DNA of 64,000 bases, from contig NZ_CP035376.1 in assembly GCF_004118975.1 (NCBI RefSeq), positions 1,178,001 through 1,242,000 of the forward strand, read 5' to 3'. Each line of letters opens with the position of its first letter. Positions within the stretch are counted from its first letter, which is position 1. This stretch comes from Luteimonas sp. YGD11-2. Lineage in GTDB: Bacteria > Pseudomonadota > Gammaproteobacteria > Xanthomonadales > Xanthomonadaceae. This document shows, piece after piece, positions 1-7,470 of this stretch. The translations under genes were made by a program, and so were the position numbers. The notes below the pieces were generated by a model, which saw only the letters and a list, made by a program, of their open reading frames with translations, made no database searches and had not been told where the DNA came from.

Positions 1-660
1 CTCGGCCAGCACTGGCCGCACATGTTCGCGCTGCCGGACAACGGTGCGCCGGGTGCGGAGCGCACCACGTACTGGTTCGACATGCATGACGCGCGCTTCG
101 TCGTGCTAGACGGCACCTCCGCGCTCGACCTGGGCACCGCGGCCGCGCAGGCGACGTGGCTGGATGGCGTGCTGCGCGACAACCCGCGCGCGTGGTCGAT
201 CGTGGCCATCCACCAGCCGCTGTACTCGCCACGCGAGGGGCGCGACAACGCGCTGCTGCGCGAGCACCTGATGCCGGTGCTGGAGCGGCACCAGGTCGAC
301 CTGGTGCTGCAGGGCCACGACCACACCTACGGCCGGCGCGCGGGCGATGCCGGTGCGGCCACGCCCCAGTACGTGGTGTCGGTGGCCGGTGCCAAGCAGT
401 ACCTGCTCTCGCAGCAGGCGCGCGACACCATGGCGCCGGTGGCCGAGGACACCCAGCTGTTCCAGGTGCTGCGCATCGACGGCGACACCCTGCGTTACGA
501 GGCGCGCACCGCCACCGGCAGGCTTTATGACGCGTTCTCGCTGGTCGGTACTGCGCGTGGCGCGCGCACGCTCGTCGAGCATCCGGAAGGGCGCGTCGCC
601 CAGCGCGAATGCGGCCGCGAGGCCACGCTCAAGGGCCGCACCGACCGCTGCTGGGAATAG
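1..660 (+). CDS. Metallophosphoesterase, C-terminal part (5' end outside window)
   Basis: The frame is open from the first base, so the N-terminus lies upstream. The visible 219 residues hold the C-terminal metal-ligand motifs of calcineurin-like phosphoesterases: an A-I-H-Q-P-L-Y block near residue 70 and a G-H-D-H-T-Y block near residue 107. These fit a purple-acid-phosphatase-like or related secreted phosphohydrolase, but the N-terminal DxH and GNH(D/E) motifs and any signal peptide are not in view, so the substrate cannot be stated. The gene ends with TAG. Pirin follows about 100 bp later in the same direction. Confidence 0.85.
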   Translation, partial: LGQHWPHMFALPDNGAPGAERTTYWFDMHDARFVVLDGTSALDLGTAAAQATWLDGVLRDNPRAWSIVAIHQPLYSPREGRDNALLREHLMPVLERHQVDLVLQGHDHTYGRRAGDAGAATPQYVVSVAGAKQYLLSQQARDTMAPVAEDTQLFQVLRIDGDTLRYEARTATGRLYDAFSLVGTARGARTLVEHPEGRVAQRECGREATLKGRTDRCWE

Positions 661-760
661 CAGCGGGGGCGGCGCGGTAACCCTGCGTTCCACTGCTGGC
701 AGGTGACGCCGGCACCGGGCGTCCCCATCCTTGGGGCATGTCCACCCTGCGGAGCCCGCC

Positions 761-1618
761 ATGAGCGCCATCGACCCGACCCGCTACGCCCGTGTTGCCG
801 GCCGGCTGCGCGGCGCGCCCACCTCCGATGGCGCCGGCGTGCGCCTGACCCGCGTGATCGGCAGCCCGCAGCTGCCGGATCTCGATCCGTTCCTGCTGCT
901 CGACGAATTCGGCACGGAACGTGCCGAGGACTACATCGCAGGCTTTCCCGAGCATCCGCACCGCGGCTTCGAGACCGTCACCTACATGCTCGACGGCCGC
1001 ATGCGCCACCGCGACAACAAGGGCCACGAGGGCCTGCTGGTGCCCGGCGGCGTGCAGTGGATGACCGCCGGCAGCGGCCTGGTGCACTCGGAAATGCCCG
1101 AGCAGGAAGCCGGCCGCATGCGCGGCTTCCAGCTGTGGGTGAACCTGCCGGCGAGGGACAAGATGACCGCCCCGCGCTACCAGGAGTTCGGCCCCGAGCG
1201 CATCCCGGTGGTGCGCCCGGCCGAAGGCGTCGAGGTCAGGGTGATCGCCGGCGAGGTCGACGGTGTCGCGGGCCCGATCGCCCAGCCGGCCACCGACCCG
1301 CTGTATCTCGACCTCGCCCTGGACGCAGGCCGTGACTGGACGCACCTGCTGCCTGAAGGCCACAACGCCTTCGTCTATGTCTACGAAGGCGCGCTGACCG
1401 TGGGCGAGGGCGATGACGCGCGGCCGCTGTCGGCACAGGAATTGGCGGTGCTCGGCGGTGGTGATGTGCTGCGCCTACGGGCGGACGTCGCGACGCGCGC
1501 GATCATCGTCGCCGGTCGCCCGCTGCGCGAGCCTGTGGCCCGCCACGGCCCGTTCGTCATGAACACCCGCGAGGAACTGATGCAGGCCTTCGTCGACTTC
1601 CAGGAAGGCCGCTTCTAG
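761..1618 (+). CDS. Pirin family protein (bicupin)
   Basis: 285 residues, the usual length for bacterial pirins. The N-terminal cupin has the family's metal-binding pattern: H-P-H-R-G-F-E-T-V near residue 55, then H-R-D-N-K-G-H, then G-S-G-L-V-H-S-E near residue 105. A second cupin fills the C-terminal half. Bacterial pirins are iron-binding cupins, and some have quercetinase activity; the role of this one is unknown. The ATG at 761 is preferred over an upstream alternative start at 731 because a GGAG ribosome-binding site precedes it and homology begins just after it. A strong hairpin after the stop separates it from the convergent gene at 1657-2121. Confidence 0.9.
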   Translation: MSAIDPTRYARVAGRLRGAPTSDGAGVRLTRVIGSPQLPDLDPFLLLDEFGTERAEDYIAGFPEHPHRGFETVTYMLDGRMRHRDNKGHEGLLVPGGVQWMTAGSGLVHSEMPEQEAGRMRGFQLWVNLPARDKMTAPRYQEFGPERIPVVRPAEGVEVRVIAGEVDGVAGPIAQPATDPLYLDLALDAGRDWTHLLPEGHNAFVYVYEGALTVGEGDDARPLSAQELAVLGGGDVLRLRADVATRAIIVAGRPLREPVARHGPFVMNTREELMQAFVDFQEGRF

Positions 1619-1619
1619 C

Positions 1620-1656
1620 GGGCTGCAAGGCGACCGTATCGCGGTCGCCGCAGCCC
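1620..1656. terminator. Bidirectional hairpin between convergent genes
   Basis: A long, nearly perfect inverted repeat: a GGGCTGC/GCAGCCC outer stem and a GGCGACCG/CGGTCGCC inner stem around a tatc loop. It fills the whole gap between pirin and the minus-strand gene ending at 1657. There is no clear T-run, so this is inferred as a shared transcription end rather than a classic intrinsic terminator. Confidence 0.6.
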
Positions 1657-2121
1657 TCAGTTCGCCGAGAACCGCGCCTCGTCGAAGCGCAGCGATTCCA
1701 CCAGCCGCTGGTTCTCCTGCAGCTGCTCGCTGGTGCGCGCATGCAGCCACACGTGCATCACCTGCCCGTTGTCGAGTTCCACCAGCGTCTCGCGCACCAG
1801 CGTCGACGGATCCGCCGCCACCTCGCCGCGATACCAGCGGATCTCCTGCCCGGCCACCACGCCGCGCTCCTCGCGGTTGCTGCGTGCCGGCTCGAACGGC
1901 GAACTGCCGGCCAGGTACAGGCCGAATGCCTCGCGGCCGTCGGCATCGGTGGCCCGGCAGATCAGGAATGAATCGCTGCTGCGCTGCGTCCAGGTGAGCG
2001 CCGCATCGCCGGGCAGGCGAGGGCATTCGTCGGCCTGCTGGGCGTATGCCAGCGGCGCGAACAGCGTGGACAGCAGGATGGCGGCAGCGGCGCGCGGCAG
2101 CCGGCGTGTGGTTCTGGTCAT
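1657..2121 (-). CDS. Hypothetical secreted protein
   Basis: 154 residues starting at an ATG with a GGGGGAA ribosome-binding site. The N-terminus is a clear Sec signal peptide: basic R-T-T-R-R-L-P-R, a hydrophobic core, then A-Y-A-Q-Q as a probable cleavage site near residue 27. The mature part has two cysteines (near residues 33 and 55) and no motif I recognise. It is convergent with pirin. Probable periplasmic protein of unknown function; no assignment is justified. Confidence 0.7.
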   Translation of the reverse strand: MTRTTRRLPRAAAAILLSTLFAPLAYAQQADECPRLPGDAALTWTQRSSDSFLICRATDADGREAFGLYLAGSSPFEPARSNREERGVVAGQEIRWYRGEVAADPSTLVRETLVELDNGQVMHVWLHARTSEQLQENQRLVESLRFDEARFSAN

Positions 2122-2281
2122 TCGACATTCCCCCTTGTTGGTCACCGCGCGATCCCCATCGCGCATCGGACCTTCCCGCCCACGACCTTAGACCTGTGCG
2201 GGCGCCATTACAAATTGCGAACTGCGTCGCACTTCCGTGTGCGTGCGATGCATACGTCGATGCACGCGCGCGTGGCCGCGC

Positions 2282-2797
2282 CTACGGGCGCGGCAGGCAA
2301 GGAGCGATCGCGGACCGCCAGGCATCCAGCTTCTCCTCCAGGCGCATCGCGGCATGCGCGGGGCTGGTGGACGGCAGCGCCACGCTCGCGACCTGCCGTG
2401 GCAGCCACGGCGCCACATGCCGGGCGAACAGGCGAGCCGCCGTCCCGCCGTTGAATGCCACCAGCGTGATCCGTGGACGCGCCGCGAAGAAGGCGTCGAA
2501 GTCATTGACCACGATGCTGCCGGGTTCGATCCGTGCATCCAGGCTGCCATCGCGCACGCAGTGCGCCAGCACATCCCACAGCGCGATGCCGACATCAGCG
2601 AGCCGTTGCAGTCGCTGCGGGTACGGGAACTGCGGGCCTGCGTCGGCGATCGTGCCCATGATCGGCCAGAACGCATTGCGCGGATGTGCGTAGTACATCT
2701 GCGCCGTGAGCGATGCGGCACCCGGCATGCTGCCCAGCACCAGCACGCGCGCATCGGCGGTGGCGACCGCAGGCAGGCCGGTGAGCGTCGCCGTCAT
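2282..2797 (-). CDS. DNA glycosylase of the uracil-DNA glycosylase superfamily (hypoxanthine-DNA glycosylase type)
   Basis: 171 residues. The N-terminal motif L-V-L-G-S-M-P-G, followed by Y-Y-A-H-P-R-N-A-F-W-P, is typical of the family 6 (HDG) branch of the UDG superfamily, which removes deaminated bases, mainly hypoxanthine. A C-terminal L-P-S-T-S-P-A-H block matches the superfamily's second conserved motif. The start is the ATG at 2797; upstream reading frame is low-complexity, arginine/cysteine-rich shadow. It is last in a run of small minus-strand genes, about 37 bp from the phosphatase gene before it. The substrate is inferred from the family. Confidence 0.85.
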   Translation of the reverse strand: MTATLTGLPAVATADARVLVLGSMPGAASLTAQMYYAHPRNAFWPIMGTIADAGPQFPYPQRLQRLADVGIALWDVLAHCVRDGSLDARIEPGSIVVNDFDAFFAARPRITLVAFNGGTAARLFARHVAPWLPRQVASVALPSTSPAHAAMRLEEKLDAWRSAIAPCLPRP

Positions 2798-2834
2798 GCG
2801 CGGCAGTGGAGCGAGCGGTGCGACCGCTCCTGTT

Positions 2835-3338
2835 TCAGAACTCGCGCTTCGACAGACGCGCATCGCCATCGGCGCGGATGCGGACCTCGTACACCTCGCC
2901 GTACACGCTCTCGTCGATCGGAGGCACCGGGCACGCGCACAGGGTGGACACCAGCATCGGCACCGTGTTGCTGTGGCCGACCACCAGCACCTGCTGGCCG
3001 ACATGGCGCAGGTGCATCACGGTCACCGTTTCCGTGGGCGGTGCACTGCCGTCGTATTCGCGTACCTCGAGCCCCTTCGCATCGGCCAGCGGACGCGCGG
3101 TCTCGCGCGTGCGTCGGGTGGCGGTCGAGTAGATCGCCGACAGCGGAACATCGGCCAGCAGTGTCGCCAGCGCCTGCGCGCGTGCGCGCCCGGCCGCGGT
3201 CAGCGGTGGATCCTCGGCCGGGGCCTCGGCCTTTTCCGCGTGGCGCACCACGATGAACACGGTGTCCGACCCCGGCTTCGGCAGGCCGGCACAGGCGGAC
3301 AGGAGGATCAGCAGCGGCAACAGCAGCAGGCGGCGCAT
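2835..3338 (-). CDS. Histidine phosphatase family lipoprotein
   Basis: 167 residues. It begins with M-R-R-L, a hydrophobic segment and a lipobox (L-L-S-A-C), so it is probably lipidated and envelope-located. The V-V-R-H-A-E-K motif near residue 34 carries the phospho-accepting histidine of the phosphoglycerate-mutase/SixA superfamily. The second catalytic histidine is in V-V-G-H-S-N-T-V near residue 123. The substrate is unknown; several small envelope-associated members exist in this family. The upstream in-frame starts are disfavoured because the signal sequence begins at the ATG at 3338. Confidence 0.88.
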   Translation of the reverse strand: MRRLLLLPLLILLSACAGLPKPGSDTVFIVVRHAEKAEAPAEDPPLTAAGRARAQALATLLADVPLSAIYSTATRRTRETARPLADAKGLEVREYDGSAPPTETVTVMHLRHVGQQVLVVGHSNTVPMLVSTLCACPVPPIDESVYGEVYEVRIRADGDARLSKREF

Positions 3339-3428
3339 CGGGGTTCCGGATCGGGGCAGCCCGTGCATGATGCCGGCGCCGGCACGCGCTGACAAAGTCG
3401 GCGGTGCCGGGCGGCCCCGCAGCAGGCG

Positions 3429-3806
3429 TCAGCGCAGCACATACGAAGCGAGCACGCTCTGCACTTCGTGGATGTCGAGCTGCTTGTTGAACTGCCTCTG
3501 GATCGGCACCGGATTGCCCGACAGCCAGATCTTCAGCTCCGCATCGAGGTCGAACGAACCGGCGGTTTCCACGCTGAAATGGACCACGCTGCGGTAGGGG
3601 ATCGAGTGGTAGGACACCTTGCTTCCGGTCAGGCCCTGCTTGTCGACCAGCACCAGGCGCTTGTCGGTGAACACGAAGTAGTCGCGGATGAGCTTGTACG
3701 CGTGCTCCACCGTTTCCCCCGGCGCCAGCACCCGGCCGAACTCCTGCTGGATCCGCGCAGGGTCGATCTTCGACGCATTGCCGAGCAGCCCATCAAGAAT
3801 TCCCAT
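3429..3806 (-). CDS. Bacterial PH-domain protein
   Basis: 125 residues matching the bacterial pleckstrin-homology family. It opens with a G-I-L-D-G-L-L-G-N-A-S block and a helical segment, followed by beta-rich sequence with the hallmark F-V-F-T-D-K-R-L-V-L-V-D-K-Q and S-Y-H-S-I-P-Y-R-S. No signal peptide or transmembrane segment is seen, so it is probably cytoplasmic or membrane-associated through the PH fold. The function of these proteins is not established. It starts at an ATG and lies between the PspC-type gene and the phosphatase lipoprotein on the same strand. Confidence 0.85.
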   Translation of the reverse strand: MGILDGLLGNASKIDPARIQQEFGRVLAPGETVEHAYKLIRDYFVFTDKRLVLVDKQGLTGSKVSYHSIPYRSVVHFSVETAGSFDLDAELKIWLSGNPVPIQRQFNKQLDIHEVQSVLASYVLR

Positions 3807-3854
3807 CGTCGAACCTGTGCGGTGGGGTAGTGAAGTGGATGAAAGCCACCGGGC

Positions 3855-4088
3855 CTACTGCACCCGGAAGTCATTGATATCGAATCCCCGCGGCGGCGGT
3901 GGCATGACAGCCGCCAACAACAGATAGACGACGATTCCGCCGGCGCCGGCCGTAAGCAGTGTGCCGAAACACCATGCGATCCGGACGCTTCCGGGCCGCC
4001 AGCCGAAGTGGCTGGCGATTCCACCGCAGACGCCGAACAACCACTTGTCCCGGGACCGGGTCAGTCGAGGCTTCTCTGGCGATGACAT
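3855..4088 (-). CDS. PspC domain-containing small membrane protein
   Basis: 77 residues. Residues 5-60 match the PspC domain: L-T-R-S-R-D-K-W-L-F-G-V-C-G-G-I-A, followed by a hydrophobic membrane segment ending A-A-V-M-P. PspC domains are linked to phage-shock/envelope-stress systems, but stand-alone short versions are common and often unstudied. The ATG at 4088 is chosen because the domain begins directly after it. It is upstream of the PH-domain gene on the same strand, about 48 bp away, so co-transcription is plausible. Confidence 0.85.
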   Translation of the reverse strand: MSSPEKPRLTRSRDKWLFGVCGGIASHFGWRPGSVRIAWCFGTLLTAGAGGIVVYLLLAAVMPPPPRGFDINDFRVQ

Positions 4089-4150
4089 GGAGGCTCCCGG
4101 GTCTGGTCTCTGATCCGCGGCGCCATGCATGGCACCGGTCTGATGGGTGG

Positions 4151-4381
4151 TCACCCGGTCGATACGCCCGACGCAGCCGACCCGTTGTACTGCAGCAGAT
4201 CCCAGAGATTGCCATACGGATCCCGGAAATACGGCCACAGTCCCACCGCCACCCAGCGTTTGCCTTCGTCGGGACGTGGCGAGTCCTCGACCAGACGGAA
4301 CCCGAGGGTGCCGACGTAGAACGCCAGGGCCTCGTCGTAATCACGGACCAGAAGCGAGACGTGGGCAAGTGCCTGTTGCAT
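4151..4381 (-). pseudogene. VOC (glyoxalase/bleomycin-resistance) family protein with internal deletion
   Basis: Only 76 residues, against roughly 120-130 for a normal one-domain VOC protein. Residues 1-45 are a good N-terminal half (H-V-S-L-L-V-R-D-Y-D-E-A, then F-Y-V-G-T-L-G-F). The text then jumps straight to the C-terminal signature Y-F-R-D-P-Y-G-N-L-W-D-L-L-Q. The middle third, with part of the metal/substrate site, is missing although the frame is kept. The simplest reading is an in-frame internal deletion leaving a non-functional relic; a real mini-VOC protein is less likely. It starts 19 bp after the end of the upstream gene at 4401. Confidence 0.65.
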
Positions 4382-4400
4382 GGCGAACCCGGGCCCAGCG

Positions 4401-4679
4401 TTACGTTTTGCCGCCCCGCGGTGCAGCCGGGCGCTGGCGGACAGACCAGCCCAACAGCACCAGCCACGACAGAAGCGCGAGATAGGTCGGCAGACGGAAC
4501 ACACTCGATGTGTCGAGCGAAAAACTCCGCGCCAGGAAGAAAATGCAGGCCCACAGGGCCACGTTCGCGGCCGCAATCAGGAAGCGGGAGCGGTGACGGG
4601 TTGTAAGTGCGATCACGCTGGGCATCAGCGCGACCGGCGCGGTCGCGAAAAAGAAGATGAGAACGAGTGTCTGGTTCAT
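4401..4679 (-). CDS. Small two-TM membrane protein, superinfection-immunity-like
   Basis: 92 residues with an N-terminal hydrophobic helix (about 5-25), the motif M-P-S-V-I-A-L then A-A-A-N-V-A-L-W, and a second pair of hydrophobic stretches (about 38-50 and 65-80). The pattern P-x-x-I-A followed by N-x-x-L-W resembles the T4 Imm-like superinfection-immunity membrane proteins, which are widespread in bacterial genomes, but the match is partial. The start is the ATG at 4679. It is just upstream of the damaged VOC gene. The bases between 4680 and about 4868 hold no gene I can support. Confidence 0.55.
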   Translation of the reverse strand: MNQTLVLIFFFATAPVALMPSVIALTTRHRSRFLIAAANVALWACIFFLARSFSLDTSSVFRLPTYLALLSWLVLLGWSVRQRPAAPRGGKT

Positions 4680-4868
4680 GCGCGAGGCTGGATTGCGGAG
4701 GCGGTCAGTTGGCCCGGCACCCGGGCCGTCGAACACGCCTCAGTCCGGGAGCAGCAGGCCATCCCGAGCAATCCTCGCATTGCGCGCCGGGCACCACCAG
4801 CCTCCGGGCATCGCCTCGCGCAAGCCCGAGGGTTTGCAAAAGCGGGGCGATGCCAACGGCCTGGGAGG

Positions 4869-5210
4869 CTGACCCCCACGCAACACTCCAACGGCGGCAA
4901 GCAGCGTCTCGGCGCGATCAGTCGCCGCGGCGACAGCGACCTGCGCAAGTTGCGGATCCAGGGTGCGAGAAGCAGCTTGCAGCGGGCGAATGCGGTTGCG
5001 CTGGAGACTGCCAGCGCCGAGCAGATCTGGATCCGCGGCCTGGCGCAACGAATGCCCTTCGGCAAGGTGCTGGTGGCCATCGCCAACAAGCACGCGCTAC
5101 AGCTGTGGGCGATGCTGGCGTGCGACGAGGACTACGACGCCGAGCCTTGGCTCAGGCATCCGATGGTGCAGAGACCGGCGAAGCACAAAACACGCGCCAT
5201 AGCCGCCTGA
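4869..5210 (+). pseudogene. IS110-family transposase, C-terminal fragment
   Basis: About 113 codons matching residues 251-362 of the complete transposase at 6015-7103. It starts at L-T-P-T-Q-H-S and ends at the same kind of C-terminus. The catalytic DEDD N-terminal domain is absent. In the serine-rich motif the intact copy has S-S-G-G, while this fragment has S-N-G-G. No start codon or ribosome-binding site belongs to it. It is a relic and cannot transpose by itself. Confidence 0.85.
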
Positions 5211-5560
5211 GGGGTCGGCACGGCGCACGAAGTTCAACGCCAGAGCGAACAGGTAGCAAGCGGTCAGACCGTCCCGGAGAGAGCCTGACTAACAAGGTGG
5301 CGCCATCGAATGACACGGCTGATCCCCGTGCACGGGCGAATCCGATGAACGAAAGAGGCCTTCGGGTGCGGTGTTTACCCTGGTCCGGATCAGCAACACC
5401 GATCCAACAAGACCGATTACGGAAATGCAGTCTGGCAACGCTTTGATCACCCATCACTCTGGCGAGTGTTCCTGCAATACCGACAACAGGAGAACAGCAA
5501 ATGCCTCAACGCTCAGGCGCGGCGCTCATGCACTCGGAGTTGACCGGAAGCTCCTTGCGG
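4869..5560 (+). mobile_element. Truncated right part of an IS110-family (IS1111-attC type) element
   Basis: This stretch aligns base by base with the right half of the complete element at 5919-7452 (its 6765-7452). It covers the last third of the transposase gene and the whole 3' non-coding end, finishing with the same GGAAGCTCCTT subterminal repeat. Its left side is missing and joins unrelated chromosomal sequence near 4868. Its right end directly abuts AATTGTTAG, the end of an attC site, so it too was inserted in an attC. It marks the distal (left) end of the cassette array. Confidence 0.85.
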
Positions 5561-5570
5561 AATTGTTAGA
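5561..5570 (-). other. attC-22 remnant (terminal core only)
   Basis: The bases AATTGTTAGA are the right end of an attC site. The rest of the site is replaced by the truncated IS1111-type element to the left, so this site is probably no longer recombinogenic. Confidence 0.8.
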
Positions 5571-5587
5571 TGTGAGCGGCCGAGAGC

Positions 5588-5803
5588 TCACGAACGCGTC
5601 CCCGAGCGGCTCACCTGGGTACCGCACGCTTTGCACACCCAGCCACCGAAGGCGGCCTGCCTGATGGAAGATGGCAAACGAATACGAGGAAGCGGCTCGG
5701 AGCAATTGGGGCAGCGAGTGCGTGGAGCCAGCAAGCTAAACGCGAGAACGACAGATCCTCCCAATAACCCAGCCCAGAGCCCGGTGACTACATGCTCGTC
5801 CAT
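5588..5803 (-). CDS. Cassette 22: small membrane zinc-ribbon protein
   Basis: 71 residues. One hydrophobic helix (about residues 7-25) is followed by a C-terminal zinc-ribbon-like module with C-P-N-C near residue 30 and C-K-A-C near residue 57. The ATG at 5803 has an AGGAG ribosome-binding site and lies 15 bp inside the cassette boundary, as expected for an integron cassette. It resembles the cassette-14 protein in layout (membrane part plus a CxxC pair) without obvious sequence identity. Function unknown. Confidence 0.65.
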   Translation of the reverse strand: MDEHVVTGLWAGLLGGSVVLAFSLLAPRTRCPNCSEPLPRIRLPSSIRQAAFGGWVCKACGTQVSRSGTRS

Positions 5804-5817
5804 TCTTTCTCCTGCAC

Positions 5818-5918
5818 ACCTAACACCTAAGTTAAGCCGCGCCGCGTAGTGGAGCGAACCACATGGCAAGCTGTACCTGCCATGTGGTTCGCGGAACGAA
5901 GCGGTGTCGGCTTGAACG
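5818..5918 (-). other. attC-21, left part (split by IS insertion)
   Basis: Begins ACCTAAC and runs through the ACCACATGGCAAG...CTTGCCATGT-type arm to CGGCTTGAACG, where the IS1111-type element starts. Together with 7453-7463 it rebuilds exactly 112 bp, the size of the long attC class. Confidence 0.9.
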
Positions 5919-6014
5919 AGTAAAAAGGAGACTTCCCACTTCGGCGGCGAGCCGCTCGGCATCGAGTGCCATGATTGTGTTTCGACGAACAATCAAACGA
6001 AGGGGAAGTCTCCA

Positions 6015-7103
6015 ATGGGCACTATAACCATGGGTGTGGACCTGGCAAAGCAGGTGTTTTCGGTGGCCGAGCTGGACGCTGCCGGGCGGGTTCGACAGCG
6101 CCGCGACCTCAAGCGCGACGCCTTTGCTGCATGGCTGGTCCAGCTGCCGCCCGGCACGGTGGTGGCGATGGAAGCCTGCAGTGGCGCGCATCACTGGGCG
6201 CGGCGCTGCCACGCGCACGGGCTGGTGCCGCGCCTGATGGCGGCGCAGTTCGTCAAACCGTTCCGCAAGTCGCAGGGCAACAAGAACGACCGCAACGATG
6301 CCGAGGCGATCGCCACGGCCGCGCGACAGGGCAACATGCGCTTCGTGGCCGTAAAGACAGTCGACCAGCAGGCGCGGCTGAGTTGGCATCGCGTGCGCGA
6401 AGGCTACAAGGCCGAAGGGCTGGCCATTAGCAACCGTCTGCGCGGTCTGCTGGCCGAGTTCGGCGTGGTGGTGGCGCGCAGTGACCACGCGCTGCGTCGC
6501 GCGCTCGGGGATGAGGTCGTACGCCAGCAGTTGCCGGCGATGCTGCACGGGCTGCTCGATGATCTGCAGCGACACTGGCAACAGGTGCGCGAGCGGGTCG
6601 CGGCCTGCGACGCTGGCATCGCCACGCACGCCAAAGCCGATGTTCGCAGCTTGCGTGCACAGCAGCTGCTCGGCGTGGGACCGCTGACCGCCGATGCGGT
6701 GATCGCCACGATCGGTGATGGGCGCGATTTCATGCATGGCCGCCAGCTATCAGCGTGGCTGGGCCTGACCCCCACGCAACACTCCAGCGGCGGCAAGCAA
6801 CGGCTGGGCGGGATCAGCCGCCGCGGCGACAGCGACCTGCGCACGTTGCTGATCCAGGGCGCGAGAAGCAGCTTGCAGCGGGCGAACGCCGTTGCGCTGG
6901 AGAAGGCCAGCGCCGAGCAGATCTGGATCCGCGCACTGACGCAACGCCTGCCCTTCGGCAAGGTGCTGGTGGCGATCGCCAACAAGCACGCACGGCAACT
7001 GTGGGCGATGCTGGCGCGCGACGAGGACTACGACGCCGAGGCCTGGCTCAGGCACCCGATGGTGCAGAGACCGGCGAAGCGCTCACACGCCATGGCCGCC
7101 TGA
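6015..7103 (+). CDS. IS110-family (IS1111 group) transposase
   Basis: 362 residues, intact. The N-terminal RuvC-like DEDD domain has D9 (in M-G-V-D-L-A-K), E53 (M-E-A-C-S-G) and D92/D95 (N-D-R-N-D-A-E-A). The C-terminal Tnp20 domain follows, with the serine-containing P-T-Q-H-S-S-G-G motif near residues 253-260 that supplies the nucleophile in this family. Enzymes of this family recombine DNA guided by a bridge RNA made from the element's non-coding end. The start is the ATG at 6015. It is transcribed against the cassette ORFs. All expected catalytic residues are present, so the element may be active. Confidence 0.93.
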   Translation: MGTITMGVDLAKQVFSVAELDAAGRVRQRRDLKRDAFAAWLVQLPPGTVVAMEACSGAHHWARRCHAHGLVPRLMAAQFVKPFRKSQGNKNDRNDAEAIATAARQGNMRFVAVKTVDQQARLSWHRVREGYKAEGLAISNRLRGLLAEFGVVVARSDHALRRALGDEVVRQQLPAMLHGLLDDLQRHWQQVRERVAACDAGIATHAKADVRSLRAQQLLGVGPLTADAVIATIGDGRDFMHGRQLSAWLGLTPTQHSSGGKQRLGGISRRGDSDLRTLLIQGARSSLQRANAVALEKASAEQIWIRALTQRLPFGKVLVAIANKHARQLWAMLARDEDYDAEAWLRHPMVQRPAKRSHAMAA

Positions 7104-7452
7104 AGGCGCGCAGGGCAAACGATGTTCAACGCCAGAGCGAACAGGTAGCAAGCGGTCAGACCGCCCCGGAGAGAGCCTGACTAACAAGGTGGCGCCATCG
7201 CATGACACGGCTGATCTCCGTGCATGGGCGAATCCGATGAATGAGAGAGGCCTTCGGGTGCGGTTTTTACCCTGGTCCGGATCAGCAACACCGATCCAAC
7301 AAGACCGATTACGGAAATGCAGTCTGGCAACGCTTCGATCACCCATCACTCTGGCGCGTGTTACTGCAATACCGACAACAGGAGAACAGCAAATGCCTCA
7401 ACGCTCAGGCGCGGCGCTCATGCACTCGGAGTTGACCGGAAGCTCCTTACGG
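7104..7452 (+). ncRNA. Candidate bridge RNA region of the IS1111-type element
   Basis: A 349-nt stretch after the transposase stop with no convincing gene, yet it is well conserved in the truncated copy (5211-5560) apart from the first ~20 nt. In the IS1111 subgroup the bridge RNA comes from the right end, which fits. It contains CTAACAA (7181-7187), complementary to the TTGTTAG of the target attC, and CGCAT (7199-7203), identical to the insertion-point sequence CG/CAT. The exact RNA ends and fold are not determined here. Confidence 0.55.
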
Positions 7453-7463
7453 CATTGTTAGGC
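7453..7463 (-). other. attC-21, right part
   Basis: CATTGTTAGGC, the terminal segment of the attC whose other 101 bp lie at 5818-5918. Cassette 21 begins directly after it. Confidence 0.9.
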
Positions 7464-7470
7464 ACCAATG

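Larger units (their letters stand above)
5919..7452 (+). mobile_element. IS1111-attC-type insertion sequence (IS110 family) inserted in attC-21
   Basis: 1534 bp. Joining its two flanks restores a complete 112-bp attC with nothing duplicated or lost. The ends lack terminal inverted repeats but carry subterminal ones: AAGGAGACTTCC at 5925-5936 and GGAAGCTCCTT at 7438-7448. This is the arrangement of the IS1111 subgroup. It has one transposase gene, a 96-nt left non-coding end and a 349-nt right non-coding end. A known IS1111-attC subgroup specifically targets attC sites; this element behaves the same way. A second, truncated copy sits at 4869-5560. Confidence 0.92.

Noticed and set aside
4680-4868. 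Coding sequence between the small membrane gene and the IS remnant
   Set aside because: Frames here are only extensions of neighbouring shadows; there is no start with a ribosome-binding site and no recognisable protein.
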